From NCBI GenBank assembly GCA_023397245.1, contig JAEWUH010000063.1:1-11749 (forward strand): a stretch of DNA of 11,749 nucleotides, read 5' to 3'. Below the pieces are notes generated by a model that made no database searches, was not told where the DNA came from, and saw only the letters and a list, made by a program, of their open reading frames with translations. Shown here in pieces: positions 1 through 6,547 of the stretch. This stretch comes from Bacillota bacterium. GTDB lineage: Bacteria; Bacillota; Clostridia; Oscillospirales; Acutalibacteraceae. Both the position numbers and the translations under genes were made by a program. The first letter of the stretch is position 1; the number at the start of each line of letters is the position of its first letter.

Positions 1-1392
1 GCGCAGATCGTCCTTCTTGATCTTGGTGATATTGATGCCGTCATAGCGGATTTTCCCTTCCGGCACCTCATAGAACCGGTTCAGGAGGTTGGTAATGGTG
101 GTTTTGCCCGCGCCGGTCGAGCCGACAAAAGCAATCTTCTGCCCCGGCTCCGCGTAGAGCGAAATATCGTGGAGCACCGTTTTGTCTGGCTCATAGCCGA
201 ACGTAACGTCGTGCAGCCGCACGTCGCCGTTCAGCTGGGTATAGGTCACCGTGCCGTCGTGATGCGGGTGCTTCCATGCCCAGAGGCCCGTGCGCTCAGC
301 GGTTTCCGTCAGGTTGCCTTGAGCGTCCTTTTTGGCGTTGACCAGCGTAACATAGCCTTCGTCGTTTTCCGGCTGCTCGTCAATGACCTCAAAAATCCGC
401 TCTGCGCCGGCGAGCGCGGCAAATACGGTATTCAGCTGCTGGGAAATCATGGTGATCGGCTGGTTAAAGGTTCTGGTGTACTGGAGGAAGGAAGCGATGG
501 AGCCGATGTCCATCCATCCGGAAATAACCAGCACCGCCCCGGCTACCGCGGTAAGCGCGTAATTGACATAGCCCAGATTGCCCATGGTGGGCATGAGGAC
601 ACTGGCGCTGTAGTTCGCGTTTGTGGCAGCCTGCCGCAGATTTTCGTTCAGGACGTCGAATTCATTCTTTACCTTGTCTTCATGGCAAAAAACCTTTACG
701 ACCTTCTGCCCCTCGATCATTTCTTCAATATAGCCGTTGGCTGCGCCGATGGCCGCCTGCTGCTTTTTGAAATACTTTGCCGACATCCCGCCGACCTTCT
801 TGATAATGGTAAACATAATCAAAAGCATGACGACGATCAGCAGCGTCAGGATTGGGCTGAGCACAAGCATCATGATAAAGGTTCCGACTACCGTGATCGT
901 CGATCCGAGCAGCTGGGTCACGCCCATGGTGATCGCCTCGCGCAGGGTATCAACGTCGCTGGTGTAGCGGCTCATCAGCTCACCGTGGGTATGGGTGTCA
1001 AAGTATTTGATCGGCAGGTCCTGCATTTTGTTGAACAGGTCGCGGCGTACCGCGTTCAGCGTGCCGTTGGATATTTTGATCATAAGCTGGGTGTAAATCA
1101 GAGAGGACAGAACACCGACCGCGTAAATTCCGCCCATGACCGCGATCATCTGAATAAACGGGATAAAATCCGCAGGGGTAACCTTTTTGCCGACCAGCGG
1201 CGCAATGCACTGGTTCAGCAGGGGCTTTATGAAATACGTACCCGCAACATTGGCGGAGGAACTGATCAGGATAAAGAACAGGACGGTAAAAAACCGGAAT
1301 TTCTGCTGAAAGATATACCCGGAAATCCGGGCAAGGGTCTTGCGTACATTCTTGGGCTTTGCTCCGGATGCATTGTGTCTTGGTCCCGGCAT
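1..1392 (-). CDS. ABC exporter half-transporter, second subunit (partial)
   Basis: Predicted type I ABC exporter subunit with an N-terminal membrane domain and a C-terminal nucleotide-binding domain, acting at the cytoplasmic membrane, probably in efflux of drugs or other hydrophobic compounds. 463 full codons are visible; the gene leaves the window at its left edge. Hydrophobic helices fill roughly residues 33-320. The coupling-region stretch LPIKYFDTHTHGELMSRYTSD (about residues 126-146) is typical of the LmrA/MsbA-like family. A canonical Walker A, GSTGAGKTT, lies at residues 424-432 with K430. The Q-loop, signature, Walker B and H-loop lie beyond the edge, so the state of its catalytic site cannot be judged. 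The start ATG shares one base with the stop of the upstream subunit (TGATG), and an AAAGGGG ribosome site precedes it inside that gene, which suggests translational coupling and heterodimer assembly. The transported substrate is unknown. Confidence 0.93.
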   Translation of the reverse strand, partial: MPGPRHNASGAKPKNVRKTLARISGYIFQQKFRFFTVLFFILISSSANVAGTYFIKPLLNQCIAPLVGKKVTPADFIPFIQMIAVMGGIYAVGVLSSLIYTQLMIKISNGTLNAVRRDLFNKMQDLPIKYFDTHTHGELMSRYTSDVDTLREAITMGVTQLLGSTITVVGTFIMMLVLSPILTLLIVVMLLIMFTIIKKVGGMSAKYFKKQQAAIGAANGYIEEMIEGQKVVKVFCHEDKVKNEFDVLNENLRQAATNANYSASVLMPTMGNLGYVNYALTAVAGAVLVISGWMDIGSIASFLQYTRTFNQPITMISQQLNTVFAALAGAERIFEVIDEQPENDEGYVTLVNAKKDAQGNLTETAERTGLWAWKHPHHDGTVTYTQLNGDVRLHDVTFGYEPDKTVLHDISLYAEPGQKIAFVGSTGAGKTTITNLLNRFYEVPEGKIRYDGINITKIKKDDLR

Positions 1393-3122
1393 CAGACAGC
1401 CACCCCTTTCTGCTGCGATTCATAGACATCGCGGTAAATCTCGTTGGTATTCATTAACTCGTCATGCGTGCCGACCGCGTTGATTTTGCCGTCGTCCAGC
1501 ACGATGATTTTATCCGCTTCACACACCGAAGCGATACGCTGCGCAATAATGATCGTCGTAACGTCCCTGCGCGCCTCTTTCAGTGCGGAACGGATTTTTG
1601 CGTCCGTCGCGGTATCCACGGCGCTGGTGCTGTCGTCGAGAATCAGGATTTTCGGATTTTTGAGCAGCGCGCGCGCAATGCAGAGGCGCTGCTTCTGGCC
1701 GCCGGACACATTGACGCCGCCCTGCCCGAGGTCTGTGTTGTAGCCGCCCGGAAAGCTCATGATAAAGTCATGCGCCTGCGCGGCTTTGCAGGCCTCCACA
1801 ATCTGTTCGTCGCTCGCGTTTTCATTGCCCCACCGGAGGTTATCCTTTATCGTGCCGGAAAACAGCACGTTCTTCTGCAGGACCATGCTGACCGCGTCAC
1901 GCAGATCCTCGATCTTATAGCTGCGCACATCGCGCCCGCCAACCAGAATCCGGCCTTCGGTCACATCGTAAAGACGCGGGATCAGCTGGACAAGGCTGCT
2001 CTTTGCGGAGCCGGTTCCGCCGATAATGCCGACGGTTTCACCGGACTTAATATTCAGGCTGACCTGTTCCAGCGTGTTGGTTTCCGCGTTCGGATTATAC
2101 TTGAAGGCTACGTTTTCAAATACGACGGAACCGTCCTTCACTTTTTCGCTGTCCGTTACACCGTCGTCGGTGATATCGATGTTTTCATTTAAGACCTCGC
2201 AGATACGGTTCGCGGAAGCTTTTGAAATCACCAGCATGACAAATACCATGGACAGCATCATGAGCTGCATGAGAATCTGCGTTACGTAACTGATGAAGCT
2301 GATGAGTTCTCCGGTTTTCATCGTACCCGCTACGATCATGTTACCGCCGTACCACATGATGGCCACAATGCAGCCGTACATGGCAAGCTGCATGGCGGGC
2401 ATATTGAACTGCACGATCCGCTCCGCTTTCATTGAGAATTTCATCAGGTTGTCGTTGGATTCCTTGAATTTCAGTTTTTCATATTCGGAGCGCACAAACG
2501 CCTTGACCACCCGGATTGCAATAAGGTTTTCCTGTACCGAAGCGTTCATTGCGTCGTATTTTTTCAGCATGACGCGGAAACGCGGAAACGCCTGTGATAA
2601 AATGATTCCGAGGGCAACGGCAAGAAACGGCACCGCCACATAAAACACGTTTACCAATCTGGAATTGATCTGGTAGGCCATAATGGTCGCGCTCACAAGC
2701 ATGACCGGTGCGCGCACCATCAGGCGAACCATCATCATAAAGGCGTTCTGGATGTTTGTGACGTCCGTTGTGAGTCTGGTGACAAGGGACGCGGTGCTGA
2801 ACTTGTCGATATTGGAAAAGGAATACTCCTGTACCTTTCCAAACAGGCCGCGGCGGATTTCACTGCCGAAGCCCATGCAGGCAATGGACGCGAACCGCGC
2901 GGACAGGATGCCGAACGTCAGCGAAAGCAGCGCCATCAGCACCATCATCCCGCCGATCTGAACCACATAGCCCACGTTTTTGTTTGCGATGCCGTTATCG
3001 ACGATTTCGGCCATCAGCAACGGTATTCTTACTTCCAGCAGTACCTCACAGATCACTGTTACCGGAGCCAGAAGTATGAATAATAAATACTTGCGCGTGT
3101 AGGGCGCAAATGTTTTAATCAT
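1392..3122 (-). CDS. ABC exporter half-transporter, first subunit with degenerate ATP site
   Basis: Full type I ABC exporter half-transporter of 576 residues, predicted to pair with the gene that follows. An earlier ATG at 3146 exists, but the ribosome site GAAAGGGG would then lie inside the gene. The ATG at 3122 sits 9 nt after that site and is preferred. Six hydrophobic helices occupy about residues 10-300, then the ATPase domain. Walker A is GGTGSAKSS (368-376, K374), with alanine where the last glycine of GxxGxGK normally stands. The Q-loop is Q416 and the signature VSGGQ is at 472-476. Walker B ends in DD (496-497), so aspartate D497 replaces the catalytic glutamate. The switch histidine is replaced by Q528 (AQR instead of AHR). 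This pattern is known for the degenerate-site subunit of heterodimeric exporters such as TM287/288 and BmrCD. The gene overlaps the MarR gene by 8 nt (ATGATTAA) and is probably co-regulated with it. Confidence 0.95.
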   Translation of the reverse strand: MIKTFAPYTRKYLLFILLAPVTVICEVLLEVRIPLLMAEIVDNGIANKNVGYVVQIGGMMVLMALLSLTFGILSARFASIACMGFGSEIRRGLFGKVQEYSFSNIDKFSTASLVTRLTTDVTNIQNAFMMMVRLMVRAPVMLVSATIMAYQINSRLVNVFYVAVPFLAVALGIILSQAFPRFRVMLKKYDAMNASVQENLIAIRVVKAFVRSEYEKLKFKESNDNLMKFSMKAERIVQFNMPAMQLAMYGCIVAIMWYGGNMIVAGTMKTGELISFISYVTQILMQLMMLSMVFVMLVISKASANRICEVLNENIDITDDGVTDSEKVKDGSVVFENVAFKYNPNAETNTLEQVSLNIKSGETVGIIGGTGSAKSSLVQLIPRLYDVTEGRILVGGRDVRSYKIEDLRDAVSMVLQKNVLFSGTIKDNLRWGNENASDEQIVEACKAAQAHDFIMSFPGGYNTDLGQGGVNVSGGQKQRLCIARALLKNPKILILDDSTSAVDTATDAKIRSALKEARRDVTTIIIAQRIASVCEADKIIVLDDGKINAVGTHDELMNTNEIYRDVYESQQKGVAV

Positions 3123-3636
3123 TCTCTTGTTCCCCTTTCTGTTCACACAGCCGCTTTTTCTCGGCCATCATGGTATCCATTAAAGCAAACATGGTTTTAT
3201 TCCGGAATTCATCCGACTCAAGGTTTTCAATCAAACGGTTGAGATAGGCACAGAGTTCTTCGCATTCCCTATCACTGAAGCCCTGAAACATCCGCCGGTC
3301 TATGGCGTTGAAAACCTGCGTACCGAATTCGGCTGATTTTTGGCCTTTTCCGGTGATAGAAATACGGTTGCACCTGAGGTCGCCTTCATCCGCCGTTTTT
3401 TTCAGCATCCCGCTTTTCTGCATCCGCTTGACCGAGGTTGCTATGGACGGTGCGGAAACCTGCAGGGTATCCGCCAGCTGCTTCTGCGTGCAGTTATTAT
3501 GCTCGGAAATATATTGCAGAATCGGGAGCTGCCCGAAAAACAGCCCATTTTCCGCCGCCGCGCGGTGGATAAAAATGCGGTGTATAATATTAAGTTTAGC
3601 CAGCCGGTCTACGATCGTGTGGTAATCGTATTCCAT
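3115..3636 (-). CDS. MarR-family transcriptional regulator
   Basis: Predicted winged helix-turn-helix dimeric repressor of 173 residues, close to the usual MarR length of 140-170. The DNA-binding helices lie around residues 50-78 (TQKQLADTLQVSAPSIATSV), followed by the wing with D86-L-R88 and RISITGKG (91-98), the MarR wing signature. The flanking helices at about 5-30 and 105-165 would form the dimer interface. The start is well placed: an AGAAGGAG site ends 8 nt before the ATG. It is the first gene of an operon with two ABC exporter subunits, an arrangement common for drug-responsive efflux loci in Firmicutes. A long palindrome lies about 35 bp upstream of its start, so autorepression relieved by an exporter substrate is the likely mode. 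The inducer is not predictable from the sequence. Confidence 0.93.
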   Translation of the reverse strand: MEYDYHTIVDRLAKLNIIHRIFIHRAAAENGLFFGQLPILQYISEHNNCTQKQLADTLQVSAPSIATSVKRMQKSGMLKKTADEGDLRCNRISITGKGQKSAEFGTQVFNAIDRRMFQGFSDRECEELCAYLNRLIENLESDEFRNKTMFALMDTMMAEKKRLCEQKGEQEND

Positions 3637-3669
3637 TTAATGATCTCCTTCTCTTCAAATGAGTCAATT

Positions 3670-3700
3670 AGTTAGTCGATTAATTATTAACCGATTAACT
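3670..3700. promoter_or_regulatory. Palindromic operator, probable MarR binding site
   Basis: A 31-bp imperfect inverted repeat. The left arm reads AGTTAGTCGATTAAT and the right arm ATTAACCGATTAACT, around one central base. Only two base pairs of the symmetry are broken, and both are purine/purine transitions. It sits between the -10 region and the start codon of the MarR gene, where bound repressor would block transcription. That MarR is the binder is inferred from position and symmetry. Confidence 0.7.
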
Positions 3701-3703
3701 GTT

Positions 3704-3736
3704 TATATAGTTTAATCCTTTTTCCGGAAATGTCAA
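3704..3736 (-). promoter_or_regulatory. Promoter of the MarR-exporter operon
   Basis: A perfect -35 box TTGACA lies at 3736-3731 on the minus strand. The best -10 candidates are TAAACT (16-bp spacer, 3714-3709) and, less likely, TATATA (21-bp spacer, 3709-3704). The exact -10 is ambiguous. Transcription would start next to or within the palindrome at 3670-3700. Confidence 0.55.
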
Positions 3737-3839
3737 GAGATTTCAAATGTTTTTTGTATCTGCCGATTTAACGTATCACCGTAGAACAATTTGCATAAAA
3801 CAGTACGCTGCGCTGCATATTTTTTAAAAGGATTTTCCA

Positions 3840-3869
3840 TTGACAAACAAACAGTATTCAGTCTATAAT
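3840..3869 (+). promoter_or_regulatory. Consensus sigma-A promoter of the amino acid ABC operon
   Basis: TTGACA at 3840-3845 and TATAAT at 3864-3869, both perfect, are separated by 18 bp. The predicted transcript start is near 3876, leaving a leader of about 98 nt before the binding-protein gene. In the 337-bp gap between the MarR start and this operon, the part at 3741-3839 holds nothing else that I recognise. Confidence 0.85.
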
Positions 3870-3879
3870 TTGGTTAATT

Positions 3880-3903
3880 ATTTGCAATTTCATAAAATTT
3901 GCA
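3880..3903. repeat. Paired ATTTGCA repeats at the operon transcript start
   Basis: ATTTGCA occurs at 3880-3886 and again at 3897-3903, 17 bp apart. The outer TGCAA and TTGCA also form a short inverted repeat across the segment. A third copy lies at 3789-3795, upstream of the promoter. Being just downstream of the predicted transcript start, the pair could be an operator. The region is AT-rich, so chance is a real alternative. Confidence 0.35.
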
Positions 3904-3933
3904 TTATTCCGTTGCCTTTCCTGCATTTAAATA

Positions 3934-3956
3934 GCTGTATGCGGAAAACATACAGC
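3934..3956 (+). promoter_or_regulatory. mRNA leader hairpin before the binding-protein RBS
   Basis: A perfect 8-bp stem, GCTGTATG pairing with CATACAGC, has a 7-nt loop CGGAAAA. It ends 4 nt before the GAAAGGGG ribosome site at 3961-3968. There is no U-tract, so it is not a terminator. It could stabilise the 5' end of the message or adjust translation. The function is inferred. Confidence 0.55.
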
Positions 3957-3973
3957 CGACGAAAGGGGTATTT

Positions 3974-4870
3974 ATGATGAAAAAATCAAAAAGAATTTTA
4001 GCAATTGCACTCTGCACGGTTCTTGCGGCCGGTATGCTTCCCTTTACGGGCTGCTCCAAAAAAGCAGACACATCCTCCGCTTCTGCGGCAGGCACACAAT
4101 CCGCTGCTCCGGCCGGTGGGAAAAAGGTTCTTAAGGTCGGTATGGAATGCGCCTTTGCGCCGTACAACTGGACCCAGGCAGACAACAGCAACAACGCGAT
4201 TCCGATTGCCAACAGCTCCGGCGAATACGCCAACGGTTACGACGTCATGATGGCGAAAAAAATAGCCGACGCCATCGGCTACGACCTGCAGATTGTTAAA
4301 ACCGAGTGGGACGGCCTTGCTCCGGGCGTTGCTTCCGGCAAGCTCAGCGCCGCAATCGCCGGCATGAGCATTACGGCAGAGCGTTTGAAAACGGTCGATT
4401 TTACCGATCCTTATTATAAGGCCACGATTTACGCACTGGTCAAATCGGACAGCAAATACGCTTCCGCCAAGAGCGTTGCGGACTTAAAGGGCGCAAAATG
4501 CACCTCGCAGCAGAATACCATCTGGTACGATATGTTAAAGCAGATTCCCGAAGCAAACATCCAGCCCGCCATGAAGAACGTTCCGGCTCTGATTGTCGCC
4601 CTGACCTCCGGCAAGACCGAGGTATTTGTAACCGACAAGCCGACCGCCATGGCCGCCGCCTATACGAACAAAAATCTGGTCATGCTTGACTTTTCCGCAA
4701 GCGGCAACGACTTCAAGGCCTCCGACGAAGACGTAAACCTCGGTATTGCGGTATCCAAGAAAGACACTGCGCTCAAAGAAGCCATCAACAAGGCGCTTGC
4801 GCAGATCAGCGACGCGGACCGCGACAAGATCATGCAGGACGCAATCAAAAACCAGCCTGCAACAAAATAA
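3974..4870 (+). CDS. Polar amino acid ABC transporter, substrate-binding lipoprotein
   Basis: Extracellular binding protein that would capture a polar amino acid and deliver it to the permease encoded next door. The 298-residue precursor starts with a lysine-rich signal peptide and a lipobox ending FTGC, with the lipidated cysteine at residue 27, followed by a Ser/Ala-rich tether (about 34-48). The mature part shows the family 3 (SBP_bac_3) pattern: MECAFAPYNWTQ (57-68), then ANGYDVMMAKKIADAIG, TEWDGLAPGVASGKLSAAIAGMSITAERLKTVDFTDPYY, and a C-terminal lobe with VADLKGAKC and TDKPTAMAAA. Two adjacent ATGs exist (3974 and 3977); the GAAAGGGG site at 3961-3968 serves either, and the second has the more usual 8-nt spacing. 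It is the first gene of a three-gene uptake operon. The PYNWTQ subgroup includes proteins for various polar amino acids, so the substrate is left open. Confidence 0.95.
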   Translation: MMKKSKRILAIALCTVLAAGMLPFTGCSKKADTSSASAAGTQSAAPAGGKKVLKVGMECAFAPYNWTQADNSNNAIPIANSSGEYANGYDVMMAKKIADAIGYDLQIVKTEWDGLAPGVASGKLSAAIAGMSITAERLKTVDFTDPYYKATIYALVKSDSKYASAKSVADLKGAKCTSQQNTIWYDMLKQIPEANIQPAMKNVPALIVALTSGKTEVFVTDKPTAMAAAYTNKNLVMLDFSASGNDFKASDEDVNLGIAVSKKDTALKEAINKALAQISDADRDKIMQDAIKNQPATK

Positions 4871-4902
4871 TTGAACAAGATACGGGAAGCGAGTTGTAAT
4901 CA

Positions 4903-5721
4903 ATGAATCCGAATTCACCTGCCGACGCTGACTTTTTCGGCTGGGTAATCTATCTGCTTAGTAAATACGGGCCTATTTTCCTCCACGGTGCGGGGGTCAC
5001 GCTGCTTCTGGCATTGGTCGGCACGCTCGTCGGCTGCCTGATCGGTCTGCTGGTCGGCGTGCTGCGCACGGTTCCGCTCAGCCCCAACGCGAATCCGGCC
5101 GTCAAGGTGCTGTATAAAATCATGCAGTTTATTCTGGCGGCATACATAGAGATTTTTCGCGGCACGCCGATGATCGTACAGGCAATGGTGGTTTATTACG
5201 GCGCAATGCAGGTTTTTCAGATCGACATGAGCGCCATGTTCGCCGGTTTCCTTGTCGTATCCATCAATACCGGCGCGTATATGGCGGAAACCGTGCGCGG
5301 CGGCATCGACTCCATCGACGTGGGGCAGACCGAGGCGGCAAAGGCGATCGGTATGACGCACTGGCAGACCATGATCAGCGTAATCATGCCCCAGACCATC
5401 CGCAACATTATGCCGCAGATCGGCAACAATCTGATTATCAACATCAAGGATACCTCCGTATTGAACGTTATCAGCGTGACCGAGCTTTATTTTTCCGGCA
5501 ATTCGGCCGCCGGCGCGTATTACCGGTATTTTGAGGTATTCTTCATCATCAGCGTGATGTACTTCATCATGACCTTCACCTGCTCCCGTTTCCTGCGCTG
5601 GATGGAGCACAAAATCGACGGTTCCAGCTACTATTCGCTTGTTAAGAGCGATATGATGGCTGACCCCTGCGGGCACAACCCCGTTAAGACGCAAGGAGGT
5701 AAAGGAACATGGACGAAGTAA
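4903..5721 (+). CDS. Amino acid ABC transporter permease
   Basis: Membrane subunit of the His/Glu/Gln/Arg-type amino acid importer, 272 residues with about five hydrophobic segments (near 25-53, 70-95, 97-122, 170-195 and 211-230). The ATPase-docking loop is clear: VGQTEAAKAIGMTHWQTMIS runs from about residue 140, with E144-A-A, G150 and P163 matching the EAA---G---------I-LP motif. RGTPMIVQ (86-93) and NNLIINIKDTS are typical of the HEQRo permease family. The start follows the binding-protein stop by 32 nt; its ribosome site (GGGAAGCGAG) is only moderate. The last 20 or so residues are hydrophilic and unusual, because the coding region contains the AAGGAGGT ribosome site of the ATPase gene and overlaps it by 13 nt. 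Two copies of the permease would form the channel. Confidence 0.95.
   Translation: MNPNSPADADFFGWVIYLLSKYGPIFLHGAGVTLLLALVGTLVGCLIGLLVGVLRTVPLSPNANPAVKVLYKIMQFILAAYIEIFRGTPMIVQAMVVYYGAMQVFQIDMSAMFAGFLVVSINTGAYMAETVRGGIDSIDVGQTEAAKAIGMTHWQTMISVIMPQTIRNIMPQIGNNLIINIKDTSVLNVISVTELYFSGNSAAGAYYRYFEVFFIISVMYFIMTFTCSRFLRWMEHKIDGSSYYSLVKSDMMADPCGHNPVKTQGGKGTWTK
5693..5700 (+). promoter_or_regulatory. Perfect ribosome binding site of the ATPase gene
   Basis: AAGGAGGT lies 8 nt before the ATPase ATG at 5709, inside the last codons of the permease gene. It fixes the ATPase start and suggests strong translation coupled to the permease. Confidence 0.85.
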
Positions 5722-6449
5722 TTCTGCAAGTACGCCACCTGAGCAAAAAGTTCGGCGACCATCAGGTACTGAAGGACATTGATTTCCAGACGAACCACCG
5801 CGACGTCATCTGCATCATCGGCGCTTCCGGCTCCGGAAAATCCACGCTCCTGCGCTGCATCAACATGCTGGAAACCCCAACCTCCGGCGAGGTTCTTTTC
5901 CACGGCAAGAACATTATGGAAAAGGGCAGCAATGTCAACAGCTACCGCGCGAAGGTCGGCATGGTGTTCCAGTCCTTCAACCTCTTCCACAATATGACCG
6001 TACTGCAAAACTGTATGGCCGGAACGACCAAGGTTCTGAAAAAGGATAAGAAAACAGCCGAAGACCTTGCGATGAAATATCTGACCAAGGTTGGCATGGC
6101 GGAATACATCAACGCGAAGCCGCACCAGCTTTCCGGTGGCCAGCAGCAGCGCGTCGCGATTGCGCGGGCGCTTGCAATGGAACCGGAGGTTCTGCTGTTC
6201 GACGAACCGACCAGCGCGCTTGACCCGCAGATGGTGGGCGAAGTGCTCACGGTTATGCGCGACCTCGCGCACGAGGGCATGACGATGGTAATCGTAACAC
6301 ACGAAATGGCTTTCGCCCGCGACGTATCCTCCCGCGTGGTATTTATGGCCGACGGGGTCGTTGCCGAGGAAGGCGCTCCGGCGGATATCTTCTCAAACCC
6401 GCAGAAGGAAGCCACCAAAGAATTTTTGTCCCGCTTCCGCAATCAATAA
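5709..6449 (+). CDS. Amino acid ABC transporter ATP-binding protein
   Basis: Cytoplasmic ATPase subunit, 246 residues, that would power uptake by the preceding binding protein and permease; it matches the GlnQ/HisP-type family in length and sequence. All catalytic motifs are intact: Walker A GASGSGKST (38-46, K44), Q-loop Q88 in VFQSFNLF, signature LSGGQ (141-145), Walker B VLLFDE (161-166) with catalytic E166, D-loop SALD, and switch H198 in VTHEM. The context PHQLSGGQQQRVAIARALA is typical of the polar amino acid group. It is the last gene of the operon; a strong terminator follows 14 nt after the stop codon. Confidence 0.96.
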   Translation: MDEVILQVRHLSKKFGDHQVLKDIDFQTNHRDVICIIGASGSGKSTLLRCINMLETPTSGEVLFHGKNIMEKGSNVNSYRAKVGMVFQSFNLFHNMTVLQNCMAGTTKVLKKDKKTAEDLAMKYLTKVGMAEYINAKPHQLSGGQQQRVAIARALAMEPEVLLFDEPTSALDPQMVGEVLTVMRDLAHEGMTMVIVTHEMAFARDVSSRVVFMADGVVAEEGAPADIFSNPQKEATKEFLSRFRNQ

Positions 6450-6463
6450 AATATTTCAGGTGC

Positions 6464-6507
6464 AAATGTCCCGGACTGAAAATTTCAGCCTGGGACATTT
6501 TTTATTT
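6464..6507 (+). terminator. Rho-independent terminator of the amino acid ABC operon
   Basis: AAATGTCCC (6464-6472) pairs perfectly with GGGACATTT (6492-6500). The stem extends inward through CTGAAA/TTTCAG with one mismatch, and TTTTTTATTTT runs through its 3' end. It lacks a good U-tract in the opposite direction, so it mainly serves the plus-strand operon. Confidence 0.9.
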
Positions 6508-6547
6508 TATGGCTTTGCGGTATTTCCAACAATATAGTCGATGTGAA

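Noticed and set aside
169..1425. A 418-codon open frame on the plus strand
   Set aside because: It is the antisense shadow of the partial ABC exporter gene, whose minus-strand product has clear family motifs. The plus-strand product has no recognisable domain.
3123..3146. Upstream ATG for the first exporter subunit
   Set aside because: Using it would place the GAAAGGGG ribosome site inside the coding region. The ATG at 3122 is correctly spaced after that site, and MIKTFAPYTRKY is a normal family N-terminus.
4915..5694. A 259-codon minus-strand frame across the permease gene
   Set aside because: It is antisense to an unmistakable permease with an EAA loop, has a His/Asp/Gly-rich composition typical of shadow frames, and lacks a plausible promoter or ribosome site.
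5631..6302. A 223-codon minus-strand frame over the ATPase gene
   Set aside because: It is the complement of a fully conserved ABC ATPase and resembles no known protein.
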